Shown here: piece by piece, positions 21,401-30,284 of the stretch
How the letters are laid out: every line of letters begins with the position of its first letter
Numbering within the stretch: position 1 is the first letter of the stretch
Assembly (NCBI RefSeq): GCF_004217225.1
Contig: NZ_SHKM01000002.1
Location: forward strand, 563,307 to 627,306
Source: Azospira oryzae
Lineage (GTDB): Bacteria; Pseudomonadota; Gammaproteobacteria; Burkholderiales; Rhodocyclaceae
Reading direction: 5' to 3'
DNA length: 64,000 nt
Position numbers and translations under genes: made by a program
The notes under the pieces: generated by a model
Database searches by the model: none
What the model was told of the DNA's origin: nothing
The model's input: the letters and a program-made list of their open reading frames with translations, nothing else

Positions 21401-22319
21401 TCCATTGTTCCCTGCCCAGGGTGGCGAAGAAGGCGCCGCGGCCGTTCTGCTCCCAGTGCTCCACCGCCAGGCGCAGGGATTCCACCGGGGACTTGGCCGC
21501 CGGCTGCAGCAGGGCCTGGCGCACCTGGTCGTCGCTGCTGTAGCCCGGGTGGCGCGGCAGGGCCAGCAGCAGGCCGTCGTTGGTGAGGACGGCGGCGTGG
21601 CCGTGGTCGCCGACGCTGAGGCTGCCGGTGAAGCGGGAAAGGTCGGCCAGCAGCACGTCGAAGGCGATCACATAGGTCTCGCCGCCGCGGCGCCAGCGGG
21701 TGGACAGGGTGATGCCGGGCTGCTGGGCGGTGAAGAAGGTGTAGGGCTGGGTCCAGTGCAGGTCATCGTCCCGCTCCAGGGCCAGGGCGCCGCGATGCCA
21801 GGGGCGCTGGCGCGGATCGTAGTCCTTGACGACCCGCTCGTCGGAAAGCAGGGTGCGTTCGTCCTGCCACGCCATCCAGCGCACTTCCTTGCCGTGCCGC
21901 TGCACGTCGGTGATGCGGTTGTTCCAGGCGCCGTCGGGGCGTTGCAGCAGGAGGATTTCCCGGCCCTGGTTGTCGGCGAAGATGACCGAGGAAATGACCG
22001 GGGAATTGCGCAGCATGGGCATGAAGCGCTGGTTGAAAGCGCGCACGTCGTCCAGGTCCAGCTCGCCGTTTTCGCCCCAGGTGCGGGCGATGCGGGCCAC
22101 GTACTCGACCTGCCCCACCTTCTGGGAGATGCGGCTCTGCATGGCTTCGACGGCACCCCGCATCTCCCGGGCGGCCAGGTCGTGCACCGTGGGCCGGATG
22201 ATGAGGCCGTAGAGGCCGAAGGAAAAAAGGGCGATGGAAACGAAGACCAGGGCCGCCACCCGGATCAGCAGGCTGCGGCGGATGGTGGATTCGTTCTGTC
22301 TGGACGGGGCTGCACCCAT
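18405..22319 (-). CDS. Hybrid sensor histidine kinase (Cache-HAMP-PAS-HisKA-HATPase-REC-REC-Hpt)
   Basis: The 1304-residue inner-membrane kinase has a first membrane helix at about 18-38 and a large periplasmic Cache-type sensor to about 330. The latter includes the dCache-like VVKDYDPRQRPWHRGAL motif. A second helix at about 338-360 and a HAMP region follow. A PAS domain lies near 440-565. The dimerisation domain carries the phospho-acceptor His in FLANMSHEIRTPMN, and the ATPase domain has the N, G1 (DTGIGM) and G2 (GTGLGLSI) boxes. The first receiver has Asp in LDWQMPDLDG, the second in LMDLQMPHLDG. The Hpt domain has HTLKGVAGN near the C-terminus. It heads an operon with the HD-GYP regulator and a lipoprotein. 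The ligand is not predictable. Confidence 0.95.
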   Translation of the reverse strand: MGAAPSRQNESTIRRSLLIRVAALVFVSIALFSFGLYGLIIRPTVHDLAAREMRGAVEAMQSRISQKVGQVEYVARIARTWGENGELDLDDVRAFNQRFMPMLRNSPVISSVIFADNQGREILLLQRPDGAWNNRITDVQRHGKEVRWMAWQDERTLLSDERVVKDYDPRQRPWHRGALALERDDDLHWTQPYTFFTAQQPGITLSTRWRRGGETYVIAFDVLLADLSRFTGSLSVGDHGHAAVLTNDGLLLALPRHPGYSSDDQVRQALLQPAAKSPVESLRLAVEHWEQNGRGAFFATLGREQWITSVQPHRLQDQQLWLVAQAPLWDFIPGALRDVLLLAVLAVLALGLGVVMAARLARRVAVPLDILAGDSERIGALDFSPRQYRRTGWREIDRLAAAQEHMRETLQDATLRLEERVEQRTRELADAREESSRQLVLLQAIMDSMPNPVFFKDAEGRFLGCNRAYEDTFGVGRGQIVGKTVRQLPFLSEEEKQELQAVSEAIIRDGIMMHRELQLPFADGLRHDTLYWANGFSREDGTPGGMVGVVVDISERKLMEEELRRARATAEEATEAKSLFLANMSHEIRTPMNAIIGMAHLAMKTELTPKQRDYVGKIHNAAISLLGIINDILDFSKIEAGKLSLENVPFSLEDVLDNVSGLLGLKANEKGLELLFNVNAGTPAGLVGDPLRLNQILTNLVSNAIKFTERGQITLTARPVDQAGDRVKLQFWIEDTGIGMSREQLLHLFQAFTQADGSTTRKYGGTGLGLSISRRLVEMMGGTIWADSTLGEGSTFCFTAWFGRAEELARPRTLPASLAGLRVLVADDNGAAREILGEALRHLDLRPDLVASGAEALAQLTEMQGGADPYRVLFLDWQMPDLDGVSTLHKLQQALPQAQWPRVVMVTAYDQEELRRQTENLGICGILVKPVSASTLFDVLVSLVDTDNAPATPLHIAAPQTRIDGMRILLAEDNEINQQIAVELLQSMGAQVTVAGDGLQAVELLERSPDDSFDLVLMDLQMPHLDGYDATERLRCQQRFVHLPILAMTAHAMPEERERCLAIGMNDHLAKPIDPTALAATLARWYEERPGTSAPAPTPAKDATDALPPIPGVNTTQGLARMAGNQALYRRLLLRFVDTQTATGEHIRQALADGDITAAEHLAHTLKGVAGNIGAEVLQQKATALDQALRRNDGQGQKLESLRQRLAEELAAVTGAIAAALAEEGGPAPTQAAPLDADQRHRARQLLAELAEQLEASEIHAGQLFRESRALLAGLLPPADLTGLEKAIADYDYDRALNIARAHL

Positions 22320-22373
22320 GATTGGAACCGGCCGTGAAGGAGTTCCAGTATAGCGGCGGCCCCCGGGAAAATG

Positions 22374-23567
22374 TCAGATGGCTGGCGTCCGGCGGGGCAG
22401 GCCCAGGTGCAGCAGGGTGCAGGCCAGGCCCAGGGCCAGCAGCAGGGTCGAGCCCAGGGCCAGGTGGCGGGTGGTGTCCCACAGCAGGGGCGCCAGCAGG
22501 GCCGCCGCCACGGTGTTCATGCCGGCCTGCAGGAAGGTCTGGCAGGAGGCGGCCAGGCCCCGTTGCCGGGGGAACAGGTCCAGGGCCATCAGGGTCAGGC
22601 AGGGCATGGCCATGGCCATGCCGACGTTGTACACCAGCAGATGGACCACGCTCCAGGGAATGCCCGGCGGCAGGCCGAAGCTGACCGCCAGGTTGATGGC
22701 GGCGCCCAGGCCCATCAGGACGTAGCCGGCCAGGGCCGTGGCCCGGGGCGTGATGCGCCCGGCCAGGTGGCCGGAGATCCAGGAACCGCCCATGAGACCG
22801 GCCATGGCCGGGCCGAAGAGCCAGTAGAACTCGGTTTCCGAACGGCCCAGGTGCTGCATGAGGAACACCGGGGCCGACATGACGTAGATGAAGAAGCCGA
22901 GGAAGTTGAAGGAGATGGCCAGGGAGGCGCTGAGGAAGCCCGGGGAGGTGAGCACGGCCCGGTAGGCGCCCATCAGGTAGCCCGGATGCAGGGGCTGGCG
23001 GGTTTCCGGGGCCAGGGTCTCGGGCAGCCAGCGCCAGCAGGCGGCCAGCAGCAGGGCCGTGGCCAGGACCAGGAACAGGAAGATGGAGCGCCAGCCGAAG
23101 GCCACGTGCAGCCAGCCGCCGATGATGGGGGCGATGGCCGGCGCCAGGGCGAACATGATGGCCACGTGGGCCATCAGACGCTGGGCCTCGGCCCCCTGGA
23201 AGACGTCCCGCACCACGGCGCGGCCCACCACGATGCCGGCGCCGGCGGTCATGCCCTGCAGGGCACGGAAGAACCACAGCTGCTCGATGCTGGTGGCCAG
23301 GGTGCAGCCGACGGAGGCCAGGCCGAACAGCGCCAGGGCCCACAGGATCACCCGGCGGCGCCCGAGGGCGTCGGAGAGGGCGCCGTGCCACAGGGTCATG
23401 ATGGCAAAGGGCAGGAGGTAGGCGGTGAGGGTCTGCTGCACCTGCAGCGGGGTGGCCCCCAGGCTCTGGCCCATTTCCGGGAAGGCCGGCAGATAGGTGT
23501 CGATGGAAAAGGGGCCGAGGGCCGACAGGGTGGCCAGGAGGACGGCGAGGAGGCGGTAGGAAATCAA
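22374..23567 (-). CDS. Bcr/CflA-family multidrug efflux MFS transporter
   Basis: The 397-residue protein has 12 predicted helices. The drug/proton antiporter signature is DTYLPAFPEM in helix 1, and the loop motif GALSDALGRRRVIL lies between helices 2 and 3. RALQGMTAGAGIVVGRAVVRDVF in helices 4-5 is diagnostic of the Bcr/CflA branch. It should export small drugs in exchange for protons from the inner membrane. It lies downstream of comM on the same strand with a 67-bp gap, and upstream of the hybrid kinase gene with about 54 bp, so promoter sharing is possible but not shown. Confidence 0.92.
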   Translation of the reverse strand: MISYRLLAVLLATLSALGPFSIDTYLPAFPEMGQSLGATPLQVQQTLTAYLLPFAIMTLWHGALSDALGRRRVILWALALFGLASVGCTLATSIEQLWFFRALQGMTAGAGIVVGRAVVRDVFQGAEAQRLMAHVAIMFALAPAIAPIIGGWLHVAFGWRSIFLFLVLATALLLAACWRWLPETLAPETRQPLHPGYLMGAYRAVLTSPGFLSASLAISFNFLGFFIYVMSAPVFLMQHLGRSETEFYWLFGPAMAGLMGGSWISGHLAGRITPRATALAGYVLMGLGAAINLAVSFGLPPGIPWSVVHLLVYNVGMAMAMPCLTLMALDLFPRQRGLAASCQTFLQAGMNTVAAALLAPLLWDTTRHLALGSTLLLALGLACTLLHLGLPRRTPAI

Positions 23568-23634
23568 GGGCGGCTCAATGGAATCAAGGGGGCGGGTCCG
23601 GCCGGCGCCGGGGCATGCCCTTCAGGCAAGGCAA

Positions 23635-25143
23635 TCAGCCGGGAGTTTCGTTGCGGCGGTAATGCAGGGCTTCGGCCACCTGGGCGGCGCCGATCTGCGG
23701 CGCTGCGGCCAGGTCGGCGATGCTGCGGGCCACCCGCAGGACCCGGTGGTAGGCCCGGGGCGACAGGTCGAGGCGGCGTACCGCCTGTTGCAGCAGGGCT
23801 GCCCCGTCGGCGTCCGGCCGGCAATGGTACTCCAGTTCGCTGCCCTCGAGCCGGGCGTTGCAGACGCCCTGGCGCTGCAACTGCCGCTCCCGGGCCAGGA
23901 CCACCCGCTGCCGCACCTGGGCCGAACTTTCCCCGTCCGGGGTGGCCTGCAGTTCCTCGGCGCCCAGGTCGGGCACTTCCAGCAGCAGGTCGATGCGGTC
24001 CAGCAGGGGGCCGGAGAGGCGCCCCCGGTAGCGGGCCACCTGGTCCGGGGTGCAGCGGCAGAGCCGCCGGGGATGGCCCCGATAGCCGCAGGGACAGGGA
24101 TTCATGGCCGCCACCAGCTGGAAGCGGGCAGGAAAATCGGCCCGGGAGGCGGCCCGGGAAACATGGATGTGGCCGCTTTCCAGGGGTTCGCGCAGGGCCT
24201 CCAGGACCCGGCGGTCGAACTCGGGCAGTTCGTCGAGGAACAGCACGCCGTGGTGGGCCAGGGAAATCTCCCCGGGCCGGGGCTGGGCCCCGCCGCCGAC
24301 CAGGGCGATGGCCGAGGAGGTGTGGTGGGGGCTGCGCATGACGCGGCGGGAGAAGGCCTCGGGGCGGAACTGGCGCCCCAGGGAGAGGATGGCGGCCGAT
24401 TCCAGGGCTTCCGCCTCGCTCATGGGCGGCAGCAGGCCGGGCAGGCGCGCCGCCAGCATGGACTTGCCGGTGCCGGGCGGGCCGCTGAAAAGGAGCGAAT
24501 GGCCGCCGGCGGCGGCGATCTCCAGGGCCCGCTTGGCCTGGGCCTGGCCCTTGACGTCGCGCAGGTCCGGGTAGGCGTCCGGCGCCGGCGGCGGCGGTTC
24601 CGGCTGTTCCGCCAGCAGTTCCTGGCCGTGCAGGTGGGCGCACACCGCCAGCAGGCTGGCAGCGGGGAGGATGGAGGTGTCGGGATGGGCGCGGCGGACC
24701 CAGGCAGCCTCGGCGCCGTCGGCCAGGGGTAGGACGAAGGCCCGTGCCGCCCGGGCGGCGGCCAGGGCCATGGGCAGGACGCCGCGCACCGGGCGCAGTT
24801 CGCCGGACAGGGACAGTTCGCCGACGAATTCATACTGGTCCAGCCGGGCGGCGGGAATCTGGCCGGAGGCGGCCAGCAGGCCGAGGGCGATGGCCAGGTC
24901 GTAGCGGCCCGATTCCTTGGGCAGGTCGGCCGGGGCCAGGTTGACCGTGACCCGCTTGGCCGGGAACTCGAAGCCGCTGGTGATGAGGGCGGCCCGCACC
25001 CGGTCCCGGGCCTCCTTCACCTCCGCTTCCGGCAGGCCCACCAGGGTGAAACCCGGCAGGCCGTTGGCCAGGTGCACCTCCACGGCCACCGGCGGCGCTT
25101 CCATGCCTGCCAGGGCGCGGCTATGGACGAGGGCGAGGGGCAT
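23635..25143 (-). CDS. comM: ComM/YifB-family AAA+ ATPase
   Basis: The 502-residue protein matches ComM (YifB), a hexameric AAA+ helicase that drives branch migration during natural transformation. It has the N-terminal Lon-like S5 fold domain (about 1-170, start MPLALVHSRALAG), Walker A GPPGTGKSMLA, Walker B LFLDELPEF, the four-Cys insertion (CPCGYRG...CRCTPDQ) and the C-terminal Mg-chelatase lid with SPRAYHRVLRVARSIADL. Length is normal. UbiK is encoded upstream in the same direction, an arrangement often seen in proteobacteria. Confidence 0.94.
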   Translation of the reverse strand: MPLALVHSRALAGMEAPPVAVEVHLANGLPGFTLVGLPEAEVKEARDRVRAALITSGFEFPAKRVTVNLAPADLPKESGRYDLAIALGLLAASGQIPAARLDQYEFVGELSLSGELRPVRGVLPMALAAARAARAFVLPLADGAEAAWVRRAHPDTSILPAASLLAVCAHLHGQELLAEQPEPPPPAPDAYPDLRDVKGQAQAKRALEIAAAGGHSLLFSGPPGTGKSMLAARLPGLLPPMSEAEALESAAILSLGRQFRPEAFSRRVMRSPHHTSSAIALVGGGAQPRPGEISLAHHGVLFLDELPEFDRRVLEALREPLESGHIHVSRAASRADFPARFQLVAAMNPCPCGYRGHPRRLCRCTPDQVARYRGRLSGPLLDRIDLLLEVPDLGAEELQATPDGESSAQVRQRVVLARERQLQRQGVCNARLEGSELEYHCRPDADGAALLQQAVRRLDLSPRAYHRVLRVARSIADLAAAPQIGAAQVAEALHYRRNETPG

Positions 25144-25227
25144 GGTGGGGGCCGGGGTCAGGAGCGGGGTGGGTGGTGTCCGGGCAGTGTAGGTGGGATG
25201 ATGACGTTTGACTAGAGGCGGCGGCGC

Positions 25228-25464
25228 TCAGCGGCCCTGTTGTTCCAGGGCGGCGATGCGGGCTTCCAGGTCCTTCAGCTTGTCCCGGGTACGGGCCAGT
25301 ACCTGGGCCTGGACGTCAAACTCTTCCCGGGTGACCAGGTCCAGTTTGCTGAAGAAGGCGCCGAGCATGGCCTTCACGTTCTTTTCGATGTCGGCGGCCG
25401 GGGAGGCGGCCAGGAGGCTGGCCAGGCGGCCGGAAAATTCTTCAAACACTTTGGGGTCGAGCAT
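25228..25464 (-). CDS. ubiK: Ubiquinone biosynthesis accessory factor UbiK
   Basis: The 78-residue protein is of the BMFP/YqiC family. It has an N-terminal amphipathic helix (MLDPKVFEEFSGRLASLL) and a C-terminal coiled coil with RDKLKDLEARIAALE. UbiK binds UbiJ and helps the aerobic ubiquinone-biosynthesis complex. The ATG at 25464 is preferred over a GTG nine bases upstream because the family begins MLDP. The gene is next to comM, on the same strand. Confidence 0.88.
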   Translation of the reverse strand: MLDPKVFEEFSGRLASLLAASPAADIEKNVKAMLGAFFSKLDLVTREEFDVQAQVLARTRDKLKDLEARIAALEQQGR

Positions 25465-25605
25465 GGCGAGCACTCCGCAACAGGTTCAGTCGGGCCGGCA
25501 CGGCGGCGGCAAAGGGGGCGCGGATGTTCCGATCCGCTTGCGGGGGCGAGTTTAGCATGGGCCGATAGCGCCATTTGATGGCGTGCGGCGGCTTTTCCAT
25601 GGGGT

Positions 25606-25622
25606 GGCACTGCTTTGGTGCA
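25606..25622. promoter_or_regulatory. NtrC-like enhancer site 1
   Basis: GCAC and GTGC are separated by 7 bp inside a 17-bp element (GGCACTGCTTTGGTGCA) that fits the NtrC consensus TGCACC-N5-GGTGCA. Its centre is about 125 bp upstream of the start predicted from the sigma-54 promoter. Confidence 0.7.
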
Positions 25623-25636
25623 ACTCCCCGTCATGG

Positions 25637-25653
25637 TGCGCCAGCCCGGTGCG
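25637..25653. promoter_or_regulatory. NtrC-like enhancer site 2
   Basis: GCGC and GTGC are separated by 7 bp, one mismatch from the half-site consensus. Its centre is 31 bp from site 1, about three helical turns, the usual spacing for cooperative NtrC binding. Confidence 0.6.
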
Positions 25654-25713
25654 CCTCCTGCGGAAGAGGGCTAGGGGTGCTCCCTATTTTGTTGATTTAT
25701 CTTAAAAATAAAG

Positions 25714-25730
25714 TTGGCACGGCATGTGCT
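25714..25730 (+). promoter_or_regulatory. Sigma-54 promoter of the porin-glnK-amtB operon
   Basis: TTGGCACGGCATGTGCT carries the -24 GG and -12 GC with the exact sigma-54 spacing and one mismatch in the -12 block. It lies 52 bp before the porin ATG and about 70-100 bp downstream of two NtrC-like sites. The rest of the 308-bp gap (25465-25781) holds only the ubiK leader. Confidence 0.8.
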
Positions 25731-25781
25731 AACGGTCTGTGCAAGCTTTTATTTTCATCGAACGAAACAGGAGTCCAAATT

Positions 25782-26567
25782 ATGCGCAAGACGCTCATCG
25801 CCACCGCCGTTCTGGCTGCCCTGGCCGCCTCTTCCACCGTCATGGCCGAAGAAGCCGCTCCCGCCGAACACACCTTCACCGCCAACGTGACCCTGGCTTC
25901 CGAGTACATCTACCGCGGTATCGGCCAGACCAACCGCAAGCCCGCCCTGCAAGGCGGCTTCGACTACTCCCACGCCAGCGGCCTGTATGCCGGCGTTTGG
26001 GGTTCCAACGTGTCCTGGCTGAGCGACGGCCGCAGCGATGTCAGCTCCTCCCTGGAGATCGACCTCTACGGCGGCTACAAGAACACCTTCGCCGGCGGCG
26101 ACTGGAACTACGACGTGGGCGTGCTGCGCTACAACTATCCCGGCACCTACCCGGACGGCTACACCAAGGCCGACACCACCGAACTGTACGGCGCCATCGG
26201 CTGGAAGTGGCTGACCCTGAAGTACTCCCACGTGGTCTCCAGCCACATCTTCGGTTTCACCAGCTCCAACGGCGCCGACAACACCCGCGGTTCCGGCTAC
26301 CTGGAACTGAACGCCGCCTACGACCTGGGCGACGGCTGGGGCGTGCTGGGCCACGTCGGTCACCAGAAGATCAAGAATAACGACGACGCCTCCTACACCG
26401 ACTACAAGGTCGGCGTGACCAAGGATGTGGGCTTCGGCACCGTCGGCCTGTCCTACTGGACCACCAACGCCAAGGCCTGCGGCGACAGCACCCCGGTGTA
26501 CTGCAACGCCTTCAACAAGGATCTGGGCGAAGGCCGTGCCCTGCTGTCCTTCACCAAGACTTTCTAA
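25782..26567 (+). CDS. TorF-family putative porin
   Basis: The 261-residue protein has a signal peptide (MRKTLIATAVLAALAASS, cleavage after VMA near residue 22). A mature beta-barrel of alternating aromatic and hydrophobic strands follows, ending in Phe (FTKTF), the outer-membrane insertion signal. The ASEYIYRGIGQT motif near 37-48 is the family mark of TorF-type putative porins. It is the first gene of a nitrogen-controlled operon, so it may admit ammonium or small nitrogen compounds to the periplasm; that role is inferred from context. Codon use is strongly biased, as in well-expressed genes. Confidence 0.88.
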   Translation: MRKTLIATAVLAALAASSTVMAEEAAPAEHTFTANVTLASEYIYRGIGQTNRKPALQGGFDYSHASGLYAGVWGSNVSWLSDGRSDVSSSLEIDLYGGYKNTFAGGDWNYDVGVLRYNYPGTYPDGYTKADTTELYGAIGWKWLTLKYSHVVSSHIFGFTSSNGADNTRGSGYLELNAAYDLGDGWGVLGHVGHQKIKNNDDASYTDYKVGVTKDVGFGTVGLSYWTTNAKACGDSTPVYCNAFNKDLGEGRALLSFTKTF

Positions 26568-26966
<399 letters not shown>

Positions 26967-26979
26967 GAGGGAGAACACA

Positions 26980-28479
26980 ATGAAACGCTTTCTTGCTGTT
27001 CTGGCCCTGTTCGGCGTAGTCGGCCTGTCCGCCGCGCCGGCCTTTGCCGATGACAAGCCCGCTGCCCCCGTGGCTGCCGCTGCCGAAGCCGCGCCGGCTC
27101 CCGCTGCTGCTCCGGTCGCAGCACCCGCTCCGGCCGCTGAAGCTGCTGCTGCCGAAATCCCCGCCCCCAAGGTGGACAAGGGTGACACCACCTGGCTGAT
27201 GGTCTGCGCCGCCCTGGTGATCCTCATGAGCATCCCCGGCCTGGCCCTGTTCTACGGCGGTCTGGTCCGCTCCAAGAACATGCTGTCCGTGCTCATGCAG
27301 GTGTTCATGGTGTTCTCCCTGATCACCGTGCTGTGGTGCATCTACGGCTACAGCGTGGCCTTCACCGAAGGCAGTGCCTTCTTCGGTAGCCTGGACAAGC
27401 TGTTCCTGTCGGGCGTGACGCCGGAGTCCCTGGCTGCCACCTTCTCCAAGGGCGTGGCTGTTCCCGAATTCGCCTACATCGTCTTCCAGGGCGCCTTCGC
27501 TGCCATCACCTGCGGCCTGATCATCGGTGCCTTCGCCGAGCGCATCAAGTTCTCCGCCCTGCTGGTGTTCGTGGTCCTGTGGTTCTCCTTCTCCTACCTG
27601 CCCATGGCTCACATGGTCTGGTACTGGGCCGGTCCCGACGGTTACGTCGATGCCGCTGCCGCCGAGAAGCTGGGCGCCACTGCCGGCTTCCTCTTCCAGA
27701 AGGGTGCGCTGGACTTTGCCGGCGGTACCGTGGTGCACATCAACGCCGCCGTTGCCGGCCTGGTGGGTGCCTTCCTGATCGGCAAGCGTATCGGCTACGG
27801 TCGTGAATCCATGGCCCCCCACAGCCTGACCATGACCATGATCGGCGCCTCCCTGCTGTGGTTCGGCTGGTTCGGCTTCAACGCCGGCTCCGCCCTGGAA
27901 GCCAACGGCACCTCCGCCCTGGCCTTCATCAACACCTGGCTCGCCACCGCTGCCGCCACCGTTTCCTGGGTCTTCGCCGAATGGCTGATCAAGGGCAAGC
28001 CCTCCATGCTGGGCGCTGCCTCCGGTGCCGTCGCCGGCCTGGTGGCCATCACTCCCGCCGCCGGCTTCGTCGGCGTGGTCGGTGCCCTGGTGCTGGGCCT
28101 GCTGGCCGGTGTGGTCTGCCTGTGGGGCGTCAATGGCCTGAAGCGCCTGCTGGGCGCCGATGACTCCCTGGACGTGTTCGGTGTCCATGGCGTCGGCGGC
28201 ATCCTGGGTGCGGTCCTGACCGGTGTCTTTGCTGCTCCCTCCCTGGGCGGCACCGGCATCTGGGACTACGTCACCAACGCCGTTGCCCCCGAGTACTCCA
28301 TCGGTGACCAGGTCATCATTCAGCTGACCGGCGTGGGTACCACCATCATCTGGTCCGCCGTGGTCTCCCTGGTGGCCTACAAGCTGGTGGACATGTTCAT
28401 CGGCCTGCGCGTCCCCGAAGAGGAAGAGCGCGAAGGTCTGGACGTCACCTCCCACGGCGAAAGCGCCTACCACCTGTAA
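26980..28479 (+). CDS. amtB: Ammonium transporter AmtB
   Basis: The 499-residue protein has a cleavable signal peptide ending AFA (about 23), then an Ala/Pro-rich linker to about residue 65, then an 11-helix Amt domain. Conduction-pore histidines are present in GGTVVHINAAVAG and FGVHGVGGILG, and the GLVRSKNMLSVLMQ segment follows helix 1. The linker is an unusual N-terminal extension compared with E. coli AmtB; its periplasmic role is unknown. The cytoplasmic tail EEEEREGLD is where GlnK docks in the family. It is last in the operon and ends at a strong terminator. Confidence 0.96.
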   Translation: MKRFLAVLALFGVVGLSAAPAFADDKPAAPVAAAAEAAPAPAAAPVAAPAPAAEAAAAEIPAPKVDKGDTTWLMVCAALVILMSIPGLALFYGGLVRSKNMLSVLMQVFMVFSLITVLWCIYGYSVAFTEGSAFFGSLDKLFLSGVTPESLAATFSKGVAVPEFAYIVFQGAFAAITCGLIIGAFAERIKFSALLVFVVLWFSFSYLPMAHMVWYWAGPDGYVDAAAAEKLGATAGFLFQKGALDFAGGTVVHINAAVAGLVGAFLIGKRIGYGRESMAPHSLTMTMIGASLLWFGWFGFNAGSALEANGTSALAFINTWLATAAATVSWVFAEWLIKGKPSMLGAASGAVAGLVAITPAAGFVGVVGALVLGLLAGVVCLWGVNGLKRLLGADDSLDVFGVHGVGGILGAVLTGVFAAPSLGGTGIWDYVTNAVAPEYSIGDQVIIQLTGVGTTIIWSAVVSLVAYKLVDMFIGLRVPEEEEREGLDVTSHGESAYHL

Positions 28480-28503
28480 GACGCGGAATCTTCCGCCTCC
28501 ATG

Positions 28504-28534
28504 CAACGGGCACCTGCGGGTGCCCGTTGTTTTT
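28504..28534 (+). terminator. Terminator of the porin-glnK-amtB operon
   Basis: An 11-bp perfect stem (CAACGGGCACC and complement) with a 4-nt loop is followed by TTTTT, 25 bp after the amtB stop. Confidence 0.92.
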
Positions 28535-28661
28535 GGTGCCGGGGTGTTTTCATGCATGCCCGGAAAAGCGCATGGATGCTGTGTTTGCGTCATGTCATGG
28601 CTGTCGTCCAAGAAGCATGCGTCTTTCCGGCCATCCGCCTGCAGTGGCTCCGGCGGCAAAG

Positions 28662-28686
28662 AAAAAGGGCGCCGCGGCGCCCTTTT
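28662..28686 (-). terminator. Terminator of thrH-purU
   Basis: AAAAGGGCGCC and GGCGCCCTTTT pair around a 2-nt centre and end in a T-run on the minus strand, 23 bp after the purU stop. Between it and the amtB terminator is about 130 bp with nothing recognised. Confidence 0.85.
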
Positions 28687-28708
28687 CATGTCCGGGAACG
28701 ACCCCGGT

Positions 28709-29569
<861 letters not shown>

Positions 29570-29576
29570 GATGGCC

Positions 29577-30185
29577 TTAGATGCGTTCGCTGGCCTTGAG
29601 GATCTCGCCCTTGAGGGCTTCGTAATCCTTCACCACCGGGAACTGGGGGAACTCGCGGATGACGTTTTCCGGCGGGCAGAAGAGGATGCCGGCATGGGCT
29701 TCGCCGAGCATGGTGGTGTCGTTGTAGGAGTCGCCGGAGGCGATCACCTTGAAGTTCAGTTCCTTGAAGCGCTTCACCGCTTCCTGCTTCTGGTTGGGCA
29801 TGCGCAGGTGGTAGTTCACCAGGAAGCCCTGGGCGTCCGCTTCCAGCTTGTGGCAGAACAGGGTGGGGAAGCCCAGCTGCTGCATCAGGGGCATGGCGAA
29901 TTCGTAGAAGGTGTCGGAGAGGATCACCACCTGGAAGCGGGGGCGCAGCCACTCGACGAATTCCTTGGCGCCGGGCAGGGGGCCCATTTCGGCGATGACC
30001 TTCTGGATGTCCGGCAGGCCCAGGCCGTGCTGCTTGAGGATGCCCAGGCGGTACTGCATCAGCACGTCGTAGTTCGGCTCTTCCCGGGTGGTGCGGCGCA
30101 GCTCGGGGATACCCGTGCGTTCGGCGAATTCGATCCAGATTTCGGGAACGAGCACACCTTCGAGGTCAAGACAAACGATCTGCAC
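29577..30185 (-). CDS. thrH: Phosphoserine phosphatase / homoserine phosphotransferase ThrH
   Basis: The 202-residue HAD enzyme closely follows the Pseudomonas ThrH pattern: CLDLEGVLVPEIW near residues 5-17 (the second acid of the HAD motif is Glu, as in ThrH), YDVLM near 39, SDTFYEF near 90 and GDSYNDTTML near 151. ThrH dephosphorylates phosphoserine and can pass the phosphate to homoserine. The GTG start at 30185 has an AGGAG 8 nt upstream. It is the first gene of an operon with purU. Confidence 0.93.
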   Translation of the reverse strand: MQIVCLDLEGVLVPEIWIEFAERTGIPELRRTTREEPNYDVLMQYRLGILKQHGLGLPDIQKVIAEMGPLPGAKEFVEWLRPRFQVVILSDTFYEFAMPLMQQLGFPTLFCHKLEADAQGFLVNYHLRMPNQKQEAVKRFKELNFKVIASGDSYNDTTMLGEAHAGILFCPPENVIREFPQFPVVKDYEALKGEILKASERI

Positions 30186-30284
30186 GGAAAACTCCTTGGC
30201 TGAGGACGCAAAAGCCAGGATTTTAGCAGAAGGGGCACCGTTCCGACGCCCCGCCGACCGGCCGTGGATGGCGGGCCGGAGCGC

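Noticed and set aside
18411-22337. Plus-strand open frame of 1308 codons opposite the hybrid kinase.
   Set aside because: It is a mirror frame of the kinase, Gly/Gln-rich with no domains, and lacks a ribosome site.
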